The notes: a model not told the origin generated them from the letters alone. A stretch of 64,000 nt of DNA from Arenimonas donghaensis DSM 18148 = HO3-R19 (GCF_000743535.1 NZ_AVCJ01000012.1:248001-312000), one strand, 5' to 3'; positions 11,470 through 21,639 are shown, counted from the first letter of the stretch. Numbers and translations are program-made.

Positions 11470-12539
11470 GGATTCGCCGCCGCGTCGCGGGCCTGTTCGA
11501 CCTGGCGGATCATCGACTGCAGGCGGTCGTTGCCGGGCATCCTGGCGTCCACGGCGCGCAGGTCGGCAAGGGCCGCCTCGTAGCGTTTGGTGGCGAAGTA
11601 GGCCTCGGCGCGATGAAGGATGACCTGTGGATCACCGGTGCGATCGACCAGCCAAGTGTATTCCGCGAGCGCCTCGTCAACCTTGCCGGCGGCCAGTTTC
11701 ACCCGGGCGCGCAGCAGCCGGGCATCGCCATTGGCGGCATCGTCCTGCACCAGCCAGTCGAGGTCCGCCAGGGCCTGTGGCCAGTCCTGGGACTGGGCAT
11801 GCAGCTGGGCACGGGTGAAGCGTGCGGTACGAATGTCTTCGTCGGGCACCCAGTCGCCGGAGACCACTCCGTTGCACGCCAGGATGCGCTGCGCGACGTC
11901 GCCCTGTCCCGTGCACCGCGACAACCGGGCTTCCGGAATGATGGTGGGCAAGCCGGTCGCCCGTTCCAGCTCCGCCAGGAGGTCTTCGCCGCTGCGATTG
12001 CGCGTGCCGGGGTCGCCGCCGGATTGAATGAGCGTGCGCAGGCGCTGGCGCAGCATCGTCCTCAGGGCCTGCACGGCTTCGTCGCGCCGGCCGGCCTTGG
12101 CCAGGGCGCGACCGCGCCACTCGTGGTAGTCGCCGTTGTCCCGGTAGTGCGTGAGCCAATCTTCGCGCTGGATGCGCTCGATCAAGGCCAGCGCCTCGTC
12201 GAAGCGGCCCAGGGCAATGAGGTCTTCGACGATCCGGAAGTAGTTGAAGGCGTTCGAAGTCGCCGTGAAGGCCGCCTGGTGATCGGCCAGCGCCAGGGCG
12301 TGCTGCTGCATGTCCCGGTAGCTCTCGCCGCGCTGCGCCAGCCAGTGCGATCGTTCCGCCGGCGGCAGGGTCGCCAGCACGCGGGTGCAGGCCTGGGCAC
12401 GCTCGGCGGGTGCCGGCACGCCATGCGAGCGGCCCGGGGCGCGGTTCTGGCACAGTTCCCTGTCGGTCGTGGATGCCAGGGCGGGCAGGCTGGTCGCCAG
12501 GGCCGGCAGCAGGCTGAGAATCACGAACAGGCTTCGCAT
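11457..12539 (-). CDS. Secreted tetratricopeptide-repeat protein
   Basis: 360-residue exported protein of unknown function. A Sec signal (MRSLFVILSLLPALATSLPALA) is followed by helical TPR-like repeats rich in A-L-A-D-x-x-A patterns, for example ALALADHQAAF near 94, RFDEALALIERI near 118, GRRDEAVQALRT near 155, QALADLDWLV near 265, and KVDEALAEYTWLV and RYEAALADLRAV toward the end. Six cysteines or so suggest a periplasmic disulfide-bearing fold. TPR proteins usually mediate protein-protein contacts; no partner is evident. It converges on the serA operon and is followed upstream by a small Lys-rich gene on the same strand. Confidence 0.8.
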   Translation of the reverse strand: MRSLFVILSLLPALATSLPALASTTDRELCQNRAPGRSHGVPAPAERAQACTRVLATLPPAERSHWLAQRGESYRDMQQHALALADHQAAFTATSNAFNYFRIVEDLIALGRFDEALALIERIQREDWLTHYRDNGDYHEWRGRALAKAGRRDEAVQALRTMLRQRLRTLIQSGGDPGTRNRSGEDLLAELERATGLPTIIPEARLSRCTGQGDVAQRILACNGVVSGDWVPDEDIRTARFTRAQLHAQSQDWPQALADLDWLVQDDAANGDARLLRARVKLAAGKVDEALAEYTWLVDRTGDPQVILHRAEAYFATKRYEAALADLRAVDARMPGNDRLQSMIRQVEQARDAAANPSGG

Positions 12540-12618
12540 GCGTGCTTCCCTTTCCCGGTCAGGTGGCGGCCATCCTCGCGGCTGCGCTGGCCGGGGTCAA
12601 ATCCGGCCAGGCGTGGAT

Positions 12619-12777
12619 CTAAGGCGTTTTGTCCGGATCCGCCGGGGGCGCCTCGTCCGGCGACTGCCCGGTCGCGGCGCGCTTGCGCATCGCCTTCTCG
12701 GCTTCCTTCTCGGCTTTCTTCTTCTGCTTGGCCAGCTCACGCTGCCGCTTTTCGAACGAATAGTTGGGTTTGGCCAC
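12619..12777 (-). CDS. Small Lys/Glu-rich conserved-type protein (52 aa)
   Basis: GTG start at 12777, TAG stop at 12619-12621. The N-terminus MAKPNYSFEKRQRELAKQKK continues as an alternating Lys/Glu/Ala helix and ends in an acidic Pro-rich tail. Proteins starting MAKPNYSFEKRQRE are, to my recollection, annotated as conserved hypotheticals in this bacterial group; that is memory and not a search. The helix is strongly charged and could bind nucleic acid or ribosomes, but no function is assigned. A -10-like TAGGCT lies upstream. No good Shine-Dalgarno is visible. Confidence 0.7.
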   Translation of the reverse strand: MAKPNYSFEKRQRELAKQKKKAEKEAEKAMRKRAATGQSPDEAPPADPDKTP

Positions 12778-12805
12778 GTTGATCCACGGTAAAGGACTGG
12801 CGGCT

Positions 12806-12811
12806 AGCCTA
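12806..12811 (-). promoter_or_regulatory. Possible -10 element (TAGGCT) of the 52-aa gene
   Basis: TAGGCT within GTTAGGCTAG, about 30 bases before the GTG at 12777. The same GTTAGGCTA string precedes the THX-like gene at 26199, which is the main reason for listing it. No convincing -35. Confidence 0.3.
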
Positions 12812-12857
12812 ACGCCTTAGCTCGTCGCGGGCGACGCCCGTGGAGGATAATGCCGCC

Positions 12858-14105
12858 ATGGCGCGCACCCTCGAACAGTGGCTGGACTACCAGCAGCAGG
12901 TCCATCCCCGGTCCATCGACATGGGGCTCGAGCGCGTGGGCGAGGTGGCCAGGCGGCTGGGCATCGGCCGTCCGGCGGCGCGGGTGGTCACCGTCGGCGG
13001 CACCAACGGGAAAGGTTCGACCGTGGCCTTCATCGAAGCGATCGCCAGGGCGGCCGGGCTCCGGGTGGGTGCCTATACGTCGCCGCACCTGCTTCGCTAC
13101 AACGAACGCATCCGCATCGACGGCGTCGAGGCGACCGACGCCGCGCTGGTCGAGGCCTTCGAACGCATCGAGGCCGCGCGCGAAGCCATCTCGCTGACCT
13201 ATTTCGAGTTCGCCACGCTGGCGGCGCTGCTGCTGTTCGAAGCGGCCGGGCTGGACCTGGCCATCCTGGAGGTCGGCCTGGGCGGGCGCCTGGACGCCAC
13301 CAACCTGGTGGACGCCGACTGCGCGGTCATCACCACCGTCGACCTGGACCACCAGGACTACCTGGGCAACGACCGCGAGAGCATCGGCGCCGAAAAGGCG
13401 GGCATCCTGCGCGCCGGCAAGCCCTGCGTGCTGGCTGAAAAGGACCCGCCCTCGTCGGTGCTGCGCCGGGCCTACGTGCTGGGCGCCTACGCCATCCGCG
13501 GCTATTCCGACTATCTGGTCGACGAACTCGACACCGGCTGGCGCTGGCGCGAGCCCGGCTTTTCGATTGACCTGCCCGAGCCGGCGATGCCGGCGCCGGC
13601 GCAGCGCGGCAACGCCGCCGCCGCCATCGCCGCGCTGCGTGCGCTCGACCTGCGGATCCCGGCCAGGGCGCTGCGCGAGGGCGTGGCGGGCGCCAGGGTG
13701 GCCGGCCGCCTGCAGGTCATCCCCGGTGCGCCCGAGCTCGTGCTGGACGTGGCCCACAACCCGCAGGGCGCACGCCAGCTGGCGCAATGGCTGGGGGCCA
13801 ACCCAAAACCGACGGTGGCCGTCTTCAGCGCGCTGGCCGACAAGGACCTGGCCGGCATCTGCCGGCCGCTGGCCCCCTGGCTCAAGGCCTGGCACCTGGG
13901 GCCGATCACCGACGCCGGGACACGCGGGCTGCCGGTCGACGAACTGGCGCGCCGGCTCGCCGACGAACTGCCGGCCGACATCCTGCACCCGCATCGCAGC
14001 CTGGCCGAGGCCAGGCAGGCGGCCGCCGCCTCGGCCGGGGAGGCGGGGCGCGTATTGGTTTTTGGTTCTTTCCACACGGTGGCTGAAGCCCTGGCCCAGG
14101 CCTGA
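12858..14105 (+). CDS. folC: Bifunctional dihydrofolate / folylpolyglutamate synthase
   Basis: ATP-dependent ligase that makes dihydrofolate and adds glutamates to folates. At 415 residues it has the typical length. The P-loop GGTNGKGST is near 49-57. The Mur-ligase-like central domain carries EVGLGGRLDATN near 140 and the DLDHQDYLG motif near 165, and the C-terminal domain has VLDVAHNPQGA near 297. ATG at 12858 is preferred over the in-frame GTG at 12840; GGAGG lies 11 bases upstream of the ATG. Downstream are a SPOR protein, cvpA and purF, a classical folC neighbourhood. Confidence 0.95.
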   Translation: MARTLEQWLDYQQQVHPRSIDMGLERVGEVARRLGIGRPAARVVTVGGTNGKGSTVAFIEAIARAAGLRVGAYTSPHLLRYNERIRIDGVEATDAALVEAFERIEAAREAISLTYFEFATLAALLLFEAAGLDLAILEVGLGGRLDATNLVDADCAVITTVDLDHQDYLGNDRESIGAEKAGILRAGKPCVLAEKDPPSSVLRRAYVLGAYAIRGYSDYLVDELDTGWRWREPGFSIDLPEPAMPAPAQRGNAAAAIAALRALDLRIPARALREGVAGARVAGRLQVIPGAPELVLDVAHNPQGARQLAQWLGANPKPTVAVFSALADKDLAGICRPLAPWLKAWHLGPITDAGTRGLPVDELARRLADELPADILHPHRSLAEARQAAAASAGEAGRVLVFGSFHTVAEALAQA

Positions 14106-14128
14106 ACCGGCCCGCCTGCCATCCCGGC

Positions 14129-14134
14129 TATAAT
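14129..14134 (+). promoter_or_regulatory. -10 box TATAAT upstream of the SPOR protein gene
   Basis: Perfect TATAAT in GGCTATAATTCGCGCC, 34 bases before the ATG at 14168, in otherwise GC-rich DNA. The -35 is poor. The same GGCTTATAAT context occurs before hutU. Confidence 0.6.
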
Positions 14135-14167
14135 TCGCGCCACTCCTCCGGCCGGACCGAATACGCG

Positions 14168-15166
14168 ATGGATTCCGCCCTGAAACAGCGCCTGATCGGT
14201 GCCGCCGTGCTGGTGGCGCTGGCGATGATCTTCCTGCCCATGCTGCTGCAGGGCCCGGAGGTCGGTGAACCCGACGCCGCGCAGGTTCCCTTGACGATGC
14301 CGGACGCGCCCGACCAGGAGTTCGAGACCCGCGAGCTTCCGCTCGCCGCGCCCCAGCCGGCCGGTGAGGGTTCCGTGCTCGGCGGCCCGCAGCCTGTGCC
14401 GGCGGACGACCCCAATGCCGTCGCGACCGTGGACGTGCAAGGCGACGCCGCGCCGCGTGTGGACGCCGTGGACGCGCCCGTCCCGGACGCCGGAAACGAC
14501 GGCGCGCCGCTGCAGGCGGTCGATGCCGCCAGCGGCCAGCCCCTCTCGGCGACGCCCGCGCCGGAACCTGCGCCTGAACCGGCGGCGGCAGCGCGGCCGG
14601 AGCCCACGGCGCCCTCCGAAGCCTTGCCCGCCACGGCCGCCGGCGGACGCTACGCCGTCAATGTCGGCAGCTTCTCCAACCTGGCCAATGCCCGCGCGCT
14701 GGCCGACAAACTGCGCGCGGCCGGGCTGCCGGTCACCAGCGAATCGGTGGACGTGAACGGCAAGCCGGCGATGCGGCTGCGGGTCGGGCCGTACGCCGAG
14801 CGCACCGTCGCCGAGGCCGCGCGCCTGCGCGCCGAGAACGTCGCCGGTACCCGCACCGTGGTGGTGACGCTGCAGGCGGGCCGCGAGACGACGCCGGCGC
14901 CGACGACGCGCGCGGCGACGGCTGCGTCGGTCGGCTTTGCCGTGCAGCTCGGCGCCTTCAGCACCGAAGCCGATGCCAATGCGCTCCGCGACCGGGCCCG
15001 CAGTGCCGGCTTCGTCGCCTTCCACCAGCGCGTGGCCACCGACAGCGGCGCCGTCTGGCGCGTGCGCGTGGGCCCGGAGGCCGACCGCGCCGCCGCGGAG
15101 CGCCTGCGTGCCGCCATCGCCGACAAGTTGGGCCTGCGCGAAACGATCATCGTGGCCCACCCCTGA
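14168..15166 (+). CDS. Inner-membrane protein with two SPOR domains (DedD-like)
   Basis: 332 residues. A short cytoplasmic start, one transmembrane helix (about residues 9-28, IGAAVLVALAMIFLPMLL), a long Pro/Ala/Asp-rich linker, then two SPOR domains: AVNVGSFSNLANARALADKL near 162 and AVQLGAFSTEADANALRDRA near 258. SPOR domains bind denuded septal peptidoglycan, so it probably acts at the division site in the periplasm. DedD normally has one SPOR domain; the second copy is unusual. It lies between folC and cvpA, where dedD sits in E. coli. Confidence 0.88.
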   Translation: MDSALKQRLIGAAVLVALAMIFLPMLLQGPEVGEPDAAQVPLTMPDAPDQEFETRELPLAAPQPAGEGSVLGGPQPVPADDPNAVATVDVQGDAAPRVDAVDAPVPDAGNDGAPLQAVDAASGQPLSATPAPEPAPEPAAAARPEPTAPSEALPATAAGGRYAVNVGSFSNLANARALADKLRAAGLPVTSESVDVNGKPAMRLRVGPYAERTVAEAARLRAENVAGTRTVVVTLQAGRETTPAPTTRAATAASVGFAVQLGAFSTEADANALRDRARSAGFVAFHQRVATDSGAVWRVRVGPEADRAAAERLRAAIADKLGLRETIIVAHP

Positions 15167-15171
15167 CCCCC

Positions 15172-15738
15172 ATGCTGAACTGGGCTGACTACGCCTTGCT
15201 GCTGGTGCTCGCGGTTTCCATGGCCATCGGCCTGTGGCGTGGGTTCGTGGTCGAGGTGCTTTCGCTGACCGTCTGGGTCGCCGCGTTCTGGCTGGCGATC
15301 GCCTTCGGTGCCGAGGCCTCGACGCTGTTCACCGGTGTGGGTGCCGCGTCGGCGCAGCTGTTCCTCGGCTACGCCAGCGTCTTCCTGGCCGTGCTGCTGC
15401 TCGGTGGCCTGGTGACCTGGGGGATCGGCAAGCTGATCGCCAACACCGGCCTCTCGGCCACCGACCGCGTGCTTGGCCTGGGTTTTGGGCTGGCGCGCGG
15501 CGTGGTGCTGGCCTGCGTCGCGGTCATGCTGCTTGGCTTCACGCCGGTGCCGCGCGATACCTGGTGGACCCAGTCGCGCTTCATGCCGACCGTGCAGGAG
15601 GGCGCCCTGTGGATGGCCGGCTTCCTGCCGCCGGTGGCCGCCCAGGAACTGCAATTCCCGGTGCCGGGTTCGGCACTGTTGGACCCCTTTACCGGCCAAC
15701 CGCCTGAAGCGGACGGCCAGACTCTCCCGGAGACCTGA
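15172..15738 (+). CDS. cvpA: CvpA family inner-membrane protein
   Basis: 188-residue membrane protein (colicin V production family) with four predicted transmembrane helices, starting WADYALLLVLAVSMAIGLWR, the usual CvpA opening. E. coli CvpA is needed for colicin V export and affects envelope integrity and purine-linked phenotypes. It begins five bases after the SPOR gene stop and ends three bases before purF, matching the conserved dedD-cvpA-purF operon. The C-terminal ~35 residues are a soluble Pro/Glu-rich tail. Confidence 0.92.
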   Translation: MLNWADYALLLVLAVSMAIGLWRGFVVEVLSLTVWVAAFWLAIAFGAEASTLFTGVGAASAQLFLGYASVFLAVLLLGGLVTWGIGKLIANTGLSATDRVLGLGFGLARGVVLACVAVMLLGFTPVPRDTWWTQSRFMPTVQEGALWMAGFLPPVAAQELQFPVPGSALLDPFTGQPPEADGQTLPET

Positions 15739-15741
15739 ACC

Positions 15742-17211
15742 ATGTGCGGCATCATCGGAATCGCCGGCGCCAGCGACGTCGCGGCGGCCCTCTACGACGG
15801 CCTGATGGTGCTCCAGCACCGTGGCCAGGACGCCGCCGGCATCGCCACGATGGAAGGCCGGCGCCTGCACGTGCACAAGGGCAACGGGCTGGTGAAGGAA
15901 GTTTTCGACGAGCGAGCCATGTCGCTGCTGACCGGCGGCGTCGGCATCGGCCATTGCCGTTACCCCACGGCTGGTTCGGAGGGTGACGCCGAAGCGCAGC
16001 CGCTTTACGTCAATTCGCCCTACGGCATCGCGCTGGCGCACAACGGCAACCTGATCAACACCGACGAATTGCGGCGCATGGTGTTCGAACAGGACAAGCG
16101 CAACATCAACACCGAGTCCGATTCCGAAGTGCTGCTCAACGTGTTCGCGCACGAACTGCAGGTCATCGGCAGGCTCGACGCGAAGGCCGCCGCCGCGGCC
16201 GTGGCGAGCGTGCACCGGCGCTGCAAGGGCGGTTACGCCACCGTCGCGATGGTGCTGGGCCTGGGGCTGGTCGCCTTCCGCGACCCGCATGGCATCCGGC
16301 CGCTGGTACTGGGCAAGCGCGAGGTCAACGGCCGCGACGAATATGCGGTGGCCTCGGAAAGCGTCGCCCTGGACATCCTGGGCTTCCGCCGCGAGCGCGA
16401 CCTGCAGCCGGGCGAGGTGGTGGTGGTCACCCCCGACGGGCAGCTGTATTCGGAAGCGGCCGTGCAGGAACAGCCGCACGCACCCTGCATCTTCGAATAC
16501 GTCTATTTCGCCCGCCCGGACTCGATGATCGAGAACATCTCGGTGCACAAGGCGCGCATGCGCATGGGCGTGACCCTGGGCCAGAAGATCCTGCGCCTGC
16601 GCCCGGACCACGACATCGACACCGTCATCCCCATCCCCGACACCTCGCGCGATGCGGCGCTGGAACTGGCCAACGTCCTGGGCGTGAAGTACCGCGAGGG
16701 CTTCATCAAGAACCGCTACGTCGGCCGCACCTTCATCATGCCGGGGCAGGGCGAGCGCAAGAAGTCGGTGCGCCGCAAGCTCAACCCGATCCCGCTGGAG
16801 TTCAAGGACCGGGTGGTGCTGCTGGTGGACGATTCGATCGTGCGCGGCACCACCAGCCAGCAAATCGTGCAGATGGCGCGCGACGCCGGCGCCCGCAAGG
16901 TCTACCTGGCCTCGGCGGCGCCGCCGGTCCGGCATCCGAACATCTACGGCATCGACATGCCGTCGGTGGAGGAGCTGGTGGCGCACGGCCGCAGCGAGGC
17001 CGAGGTCGAGAAGGTGCTGGGCTGCGACTGGCTCATCTACCAGGACCTGGCCGACCTCGAAGCCGCCGTGGCCGGCCCGAAGTTCCCGGGCCGCCGCTTC
17101 GACAGCTCGTGCTTCAGCGGCGACTACGTCACCGGGGTGGAAGCCGGTTATTTCGAACACCTGCAGAAGCTGCGCTCCGACGACGCCAAGCACAAGCGCC
17201 GCGGGGCGTGA
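15742..17211 (+). CDS. purF: Amidophosphoribosyltransferase
   Basis: First committed step of purine biosynthesis: PRPP plus glutamine to phosphoribosylamine. 489 residues. The catalytic Cys2 follows the initiator Met (MCGIIGIAG), beginning the class II glutamine amidotransferase domain, with the HRGQDAAG loop near 27. The phosphoribosyltransferase domain has the PRPP motif [13 protein letters not shown] near 356. There is no propeptide and no Fe-S cysteine set, as in E. coli PurF. The stop overlaps the GTG of the following DUF455 gene (GTGA). Confidence 0.97.
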   Translation: MCGIIGIAGASDVAAALYDGLMVLQHRGQDAAGIATMEGRRLHVHKGNGLVKEVFDERAMSLLTGGVGIGHCRYPTAGSEGDAEAQPLYVNSPYGIALAHNGNLINTDELRRMVFEQDKRNINTESDSEVLLNVFAHELQVIGRLDAKAAAAAVASVHRRCKGGYATVAMVLGLGLVAFRDPHGIRPLVLGKREVNGRDEYAVASESVALDILGFRRERDLQPGEVVVVTPDGQLYSEAAVQEQPHAPCIFEYVYFARPDSMIENISVHKARMRMGVTLGQKILRLRPDHDIDTVIPIPDTSRDAALELANVLGVKYREGFIKNRYVGRTFIMPGQGERKKSVRRKLNPIPLEFKDRVVLLVDDSIVRGTTSQQIVQMARDAGARKVYLASAAPPVRHPNIYGIDMPSVEELVAHGRSEAEVEKVLGCDWLIYQDLADLEAAVAGPKFPGRRFDSSCFSGDYVTGVEAGYFEHLQKLRSDDAKHKRRGA

Positions 17212-18020
17212 AGACGCCAGGGCCTGACATCCTCGAAGCGGCCAGGGCCTGCATCGACGCGGCCAACCCGGCCGACAAGGTCCGCCTGACGCGCGCGGCC
17301 GCCGAGGCCTTCCGCGCCGGCAGCCTGCCGGTGCCCGCGGCGCCATCCGAACCGCAGCCGATCCGCGCGCCGGGAAGGCCCGAGCGGCCGCGCCTGGTGC
17401 TGCCGCGCGAGGTGCCGCAGCGGGGACTGGGCAGCATCGAGGGCCGGGCGGCGTTCCTGCATGCGATCGCGCATATCGAGTTCAACGCCATCAACCTGGC
17501 CTGGGACGCGGTGTATCGGTTCCGCGGCATGCCCCACGCTTATTACCAGGACTGGGTCGGCGTCGCCGACGACGAAGCACGGCACTTCGCCATGCTGTCG
17601 GCGCGGCTGGGCGAGCTGGGTTTCGCCTACGGCGATTTCGATGCGCACAACGGCCTGTGGGAAATGGCGGAAAAAACCGCCGACGGCGGCCTGCGCCGCA
17701 TGGCCCTGGTGCCGCGCGTGCTCGAGGCCCGGGGCCTGGACGTGACGCCCGGCATGATCGCCCGGCTGCGTTCGAACGGCGACGAAGCATCGGCGAAGAT
17801 CCTGGAAGTGATCCTGAGCGAGGAAGTCGCCCATGTCGCGGCCGGCACGCGCTGGTTCCACTGGCACTGCGAACGCGCCGGCCTGGCCCCGGGCCGCGAG
17901 TTCATCCGGCTGGTCCGCGAAGCCGTGCGCGGCAGCATGCGCGGTCCCTTCAACCGTCCGGCGCGCCTGGCCGCCGGCTTCGAGGAAGACGAGATCCGCA
18001 GCCTCGAAACCATGGAGTGA
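17208..18020 (+). CDS. Ferritin-like DUF455 family protein
   Basis: 270 residues from GTG at 17208, which overlaps the purF stop. The conserved DUF455 core is present: [15 protein letters not shown] near 87, [17 protein letters not shown] near 123, [15 protein letters not shown] near 170 and [16 protein letters not shown] near 204. The E/H residues in these helices form a probable carboxylate-bridged di-metal site of ferritin/MiaE type. Its biochemical role is not established; a tRNA hydroxylase-like or ferritin-like oxygen chemistry is only an analogy. Translation is probably coupled to purF. Confidence 0.85.
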   Translation: MKTPGPDILEAARACIDAANPADKVRLTRAAAEAFRAGSLPVPAAPSEPQPIRAPGRPERPRLVLPREVPQRGLGSIEGRAAFLHAIAHIEFNAINLAWDAVYRFRGMPHAYYQDWVGVADDEARHFAMLSARLGELGFAYGDFDAHNGLWEMAEKTADGGLRRMALVPRVLEARGLDVTPGMIARLRSNGDEASAKILEVILSEEVAHVAAGTRWFHWHCERAGLAPGREFIRLVREAVRGSMRGPFNRPARLAAGFEEDEIRSLETME

Positions 18021-18024
18021 TGCA

Positions 18025-18726
18025 ATGAATCGTTTCCTGTCGTTCCTGTTCGTCCTGCTCCTGGCCGCCTGCCAGCCCGAACCGGTCGATCCCGCCGCGG
18101 ACGAAACCGCCGGCGCTGAAAAACTGGCGCTCTACGAGGCGGCCCGCGCCGACGGGGATTTCGAAATCGCCGAGATGCACGGCAACCTGCTTGACCAGGA
18201 CCACGGCAAGACCCAGGCCGCCGCGACCATGCGCAAGACCATCGACGAAGTGCGCGCGCAGGCGGAAGCCATGCGCGAACGCCGGCGCCTGATCGGCCTG
18301 TGGGACTACCAGTCGGTCGCCGTCGAGGGCGGCACCCAGCATTCGGCGGCCATCTACAGCAAGGTGCCGGGCTACGACGCCGAGTCCGGCGGCCCGGCGC
18401 CACGTCCCGAGGCGCGCCTGGTGCTGCGCCGGCATCCGCAGTGGGGCGAAAGCGCCTACCTGGTGCTGGAGATGTCCACGCTTCGCTGCGGCCCGCCCTG
18501 TCGCCTGGCGATCCGCTTCGACGACCAGCCGGCACGCGAATTCGCCGGTGAACCCGCCGACACCGGCACCGGCCCGGCGCTGTTCATCAAGGACGAGCCC
18601 GGCTTCCTGGCGGCGATGTCGTCCGCGCAGCGCGTGCGCATCGAACTGCCGCGCAACGGCGTGCTGGTGCCGCGCTTCGAATTCGAAGTGGGTGGCTTCC
18701 GGCCGGCGCTGTACCGCGGCGACTAG
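18025..18726 (+). CDS. Hypothetical lipoprotein
   Basis: 233 residues. The signal [16 protein letters not shown] ends in a lipobox with C16, so it is lipidated and exported. A helical segment follows (residues 30-90), then a beta-rich C-terminal half with two close cysteines (RCGPPC near 152-157). No family recognised. The ATG follows GGAG by seven bases and lies four bases after the DUF455 stop, so it is in the same transcript. It ends with a 4-base overlap with the convergent lpxH. Confidence 0.75.
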   Translation: MNRFLSFLFVLLLAACQPEPVDPAADETAGAEKLALYEAARADGDFEIAEMHGNLLDQDHGKTQAAATMRKTIDEVRAQAEAMRERRRLIGLWDYQSVAVEGGTQHSAAIYSKVPGYDAESGGPAPRPEARLVLRRHPQWGESAYLVLEMSTLRCGPPCRLAIRFDDQPAREFAGEPADTGTGPALFIKDEPGFLAAMSSAQRVRIELPRNGVLVPRFEFEVGGFRPALYRGD

Positions 18727-19469
18727 GTCGCCGGTCCAGTGTCGGCGGCCAGCGGGAGTGCCTCAAGCACCAGGCCGTCCGCGTCGACGCGGAGCACGCT
18801 GCCCTGCTCGTACCAGTCGCCCAGCACGATGCGCTGCGCGGCACGCCCATCCACGTCCAGAGCATGCATGGCCGGGCGGTGGGTATGGCCGTGGATCAAC
18901 CGGTCGACGCCGTGGCGGCGCAGGACCTCCACGACCGCAGCCGGGTTCACGTCGGTGATGGTTTCCGCCAGGCCCTGCTGGTGTTCGCGGCTGGCGGCCC
19001 GCGCCTGCGCCGCGAAGGCGTGGCGTGCGGCCAGCGGCTGGGCCAGGAACTGCTGTTGCCAGGCCGGGTCGCGCACCTGGCGCCGGAAGGCCTGGTAGGC
19101 GGCATCGTCGGTGCACAGCAGGTCGCCGTGCATGAGCAGGGTGGGTACGGCGAACAGGTCGACCACGCAGGGATCGGGCAGCAGGGTGGCACCGCTGCGC
19201 CCGGCGATCTGCTGGCCGTAGAGGAAATCGCGGTTGCCACGCATCAGGAACACCGGCACGCCGGCCTGGGACAGCGCCTTGAGTGCGATGCACACCGATG
19301 CGCCCGGCTCGCCGGGGTCGTCGTCGCCGATCCAGGCTTCGAACAGGTCGCCTAGTATGTACAGCGCCGAGGCCTCGCGGGCCGGGCCCGCCAGCAGCGC
19401 CAGGAACGCGTCGGTGGCCGCCGGCCGTGCCGGGTCCAGGTGCAGGTCGGACACGAACAGCACGCTCAC
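18723..19469 (-). CDS. lpxH: UDP-2,3-diacylglucosamine diphosphatase
   Basis: Lipid A biosynthesis enzyme that hydrolyses UDP-2,3-diacylglucosamine to lipid X on the cytoplasmic face of the inner membrane. At 248 residues it is full length. The calcineurin-like metallophosphatase motifs are all present: SDLHLD at 7-12, [11 protein letters not shown] near 41, RGNRDF near 79 and HGHTHRP near 195. Presence of lpxH indicates a Gram-negative outer membrane. The start overlaps the stop of the upstream cyclophilin gene by four bases. Confidence 0.95.
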   Translation of the reverse strand: MSVLFVSDLHLDPARPAATDAFLALLAGPAREASALYILGDLFEAWIGDDDPGEPGASVCIALKALSQAGVPVFLMRGNRDFLYGQQIAGRSGATLLPDPCVVDLFAVPTLLMHGDLLCTDDAAYQAFRRQVRDPAWQQQFLAQPLAARHAFAAQARAASREHQQGLAETITDVNPAAVVEVLRRHGVDRLIHGHTHRPAMHALDVDGRAAQRIVLGDWYEQGSVLRVDADGLVLEALPLAADTGPAT

Positions 19470-20134
19470 GGCGTGTCGGACCCGGTCACCGTGGCCGGCT
19501 GCGAAGGTCCGGCCAGCACCACCTGTTCGATCACCACCGGCGTATCGGGCACCCAGCCGTTGAACGGCCCCTGCGAGCCGGTCGGCACGGCCGCGATGCG
19601 GTCAAGCACGTCCAGGCCCTGCACGACCCGCCCGAACACCGCATAGCCCGAGGTGTAGGGGCTGGAGTCGTCCTTGCGGTCGAAAGCCGGGTTGTCGGCC
19701 AGGTTGATGAAGAACTGGGTGGTCGCCGAGTCGGGCGCGCCGCGGTCCCGCGCGGCCGCGATGGCGCCGCGCAGGTTCAGCAGGCCGTTGCCCGCTTCGT
19801 TGGGCACGGGTGCACGGGTCGGCTTGGCCTGCAGGTCCGGCGTGAATCCGCCGCCCTGGACCAGCAGCCCGGGCACGACCCGGTGGAAGATCGTGCCGTT
19901 GAAGTGGCCGTCGCGGGCATAGGACAGGAAGTTCTCGACCGTGCGCGGTGCGGCGGCGGCGTCCAGCTCCAGGATGATCTCGCCCAGGCTCGTCACCAGG
20001 CGGACGCGCGGCGCGACCGGTGTGGTCGCCGGCGTCTCAGTTTCCGGCGCCGGGACAAGGGGCGGGGCGGTGGGCGAGGCGAGGGCGACGAGCGGCAGCA
20101 GCAGCAGGAAAAGCAGGGTCTTTCGCAGGGGCAT
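19466..20134 (-). CDS. Periplasmic cyclophilin-type peptidyl-prolyl isomerase
   Basis: 222 residues with a Sec signal ([19 protein letters not shown]) and a Pro/Thr-rich spacer, then a cyclophilin domain. The core [20 protein letters not shown] starts near 48, the active-site motif is [17 protein letters not shown] near 80, and [12 protein letters not shown] is near 137. It catalyses cis-trans isomerisation of X-Pro bonds, probably in the periplasm (PpiA-like by location, PpiB-like by sequence). Coupled with lpxH by a 4-base overlap; divergent from gltX. Confidence 0.9.
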   Translation of the reverse strand: MPLRKTLLFLLLLPLVALASPTAPPLVPAPETETPATTPVAPRVRLVTSLGEIILELDAAAAPRTVENFLSYARDGHFNGTIFHRVVPGLLVQGGGFTPDLQAKPTRAPVPNEAGNGLLNLRGAIAAARDRGAPDSATTQFFINLADNPAFDRKDDSSPYTSGYAVFGRVVQGLDVLDRIAAVPTGSQGPFNGWVPDTPVVIEQVVLAGPSQPATVTGSDTP

Positions 20135-20200
20135 CCGGGCAAATCGTGCGGGAACTGCGCCATGTTAGCGCAGGCGGCCGGCCCGGCCGGACATTTGCCG

Positions 20201-20206
20201 TAAAAT
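20201..20206 (+). promoter_or_regulatory. Possible -10 box (TAAAAT) for gltX
   Basis: TAAAAT in CCGTAAAATGCCC, 33 bases before the gltX ATG, in the 104-base divergent spacer with the cyclophilin gene. The -35 is not clear. Confidence 0.45.
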
Positions 20207-20238
20207 GCCCGGCCCACCGACCCGACCCGGCCCCGACG

Positions 20239-21639
20239 ATGACCTGCCGCACCCGTTTTGCCCCCAGCCCGACCGGTTTCCTGCACATCGGCGGCGCCCG
20301 CACGGCGCTGTACTGCTACCTGGAGGCGCGTCGTCGCGGCGGCCAGTTCATCCTGCGCGTCGAGGACACCGACCGGGAGCGCAGCACCCAGGCCGCGATC
20401 GACGCCATCCTGGCGGCGATGGACTGGCTGGGCCTGGACTACGACGAGGGGCCGATCTTCCAGACCGACCGCCTGGACCGGTACCGGGAGGTCGCGGAAA
20501 AAATGGTCGCGGACGGCACGGCCTATTACGCCTACGAAACCAAGGAAGAGCTAGAAGCCATGCGCGAGGCGGCGATGGCCGCCAACCTCAAGCCGCGATA
20601 CAACGGCCACTACCGCGACCGCAACGAACCCTTCCGCGACGATCCCAACCGGGTCATCCGCTTCAAGAACCCGATCGGCGGCAGCGTCGTGTTCGAGGAC
20701 AAGATCAAGGGCCGCATCGAGTGGAGCAACGACGAGCTCGACGACCTGGTGATCTTCCGCTCCGACGGCTACGCCACCTACAACTTCGCGGTGGTGGTCG
20801 ACGACCTGGACATGGGCATCACCGACGTCATCCGCGGCGACGACCACGTCAACAACACGCCCCGCCAGATCAACATCTACAAGGCACTGGGCGCCCCGGT
20901 GCCGCATTTCGCCCACATGCCGATGATCCTCGACCCGGAGGGCGCCAAGCTCTCCAAGCGCTCGGGCGCGGCCAACGTGATGTCCTACAAGGACGAGGGT
21001 TACCTGCCGCATGCCCTGGTGAACTACCTGGCGCGCCTGGGCTGGTCGCACGGCGATCAGGAGATATTCAGCCGCGACGAGCTCAAGACGCTGTTCGCGA
21101 TCGAGAACGTCAACCAGAAGGCCTCGCGCCTGGACCCGGCCAAGCTGGGCTGGCTCAACCAGCACTACCTCAAGACCGACGATCCGGCCGACGTGGCCCG
21201 GCACTTCGAACCGCAGCTGATCGCCCACGGCTACGACCTGTCGAAGGGCCCCAGGCCCGCCGACGTGGTGGTGGCGCTGCGCGACCGCGTCCAGACCCTG
21301 AAGGAAATGGCCGAGCGCGCCCACGTCTGGTATTGCCCGCTGGAGGCCTACGATGAAGCCGCGGTCGCCAAGCACTTCACGGCCGCGGCGCGTTCGCCCC
21401 TGTCGGAAGTACGCAGTCGCCTGGCGGCACTCGCGGACTGGAGCCCGGCGGGCGTCGACGGCGTGCTGCGCGCCACGGCCGAAGCGCTGGGCGTGGGCCT
21501 GGGCAAGATCGCCCAGCCGCTGCGCGTGGCCATCACCGGCACCCAGGTCAGTCCGTCGATCGACCATACGGTTTTCCTGGCCGGCAAGGACCAGGCGCTG
21601 GCCCGTATCGACGCCGCGCTGGCGATGCTGCCCGGCTGA
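20239..21639 (+). CDS. gltX: Glutamyl-tRNA synthetase
   Basis: Class I aminoacyl-tRNA synthetase charging tRNA-Glu. 466 residues, complete. The HIGH signature is in [16 protein letters not shown] (residues 5-20) and the KMSKS equivalent is KLSKR near 237. The C-terminal anticodon-binding domain contains the stretch [20 protein letters not shown]. The ATG at 20239 opens directly on the catalytic core with a GACG spacer. It is monocistronic: a perfect inverted repeat follows the stop and zur begins 134 bases later. Confidence 0.97.
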   Translation: MTCRTRFAPSPTGFLHIGGARTALYCYLEARRRGGQFILRVEDTDRERSTQAAIDAILAAMDWLGLDYDEGPIFQTDRLDRYREVAEKMVADGTAYYAYETKEELEAMREAAMAANLKPRYNGHYRDRNEPFRDDPNRVIRFKNPIGGSVVFEDKIKGRIEWSNDELDDLVIFRSDGYATYNFAVVVDDLDMGITDVIRGDDHVNNTPRQINIYKALGAPVPHFAHMPMILDPEGAKLSKRSGAANVMSYKDEGYLPHALVNYLARLGWSHGDQEIFSRDELKTLFAIENVNQKASRLDPAKLGWLNQHYLKTDDPADVARHFEPQLIAHGYDLSKGPRPADVVVALRDRVQTLKEMAERAHVWYCPLEAYDEAAVAKHFTAAARSPLSEVRSRLAALADWSPAGVDGVLRATAEALGVGLGKIAQPLRVAITGTQVSPSIDHTVFLAGKDQALARIDAALAMLPG

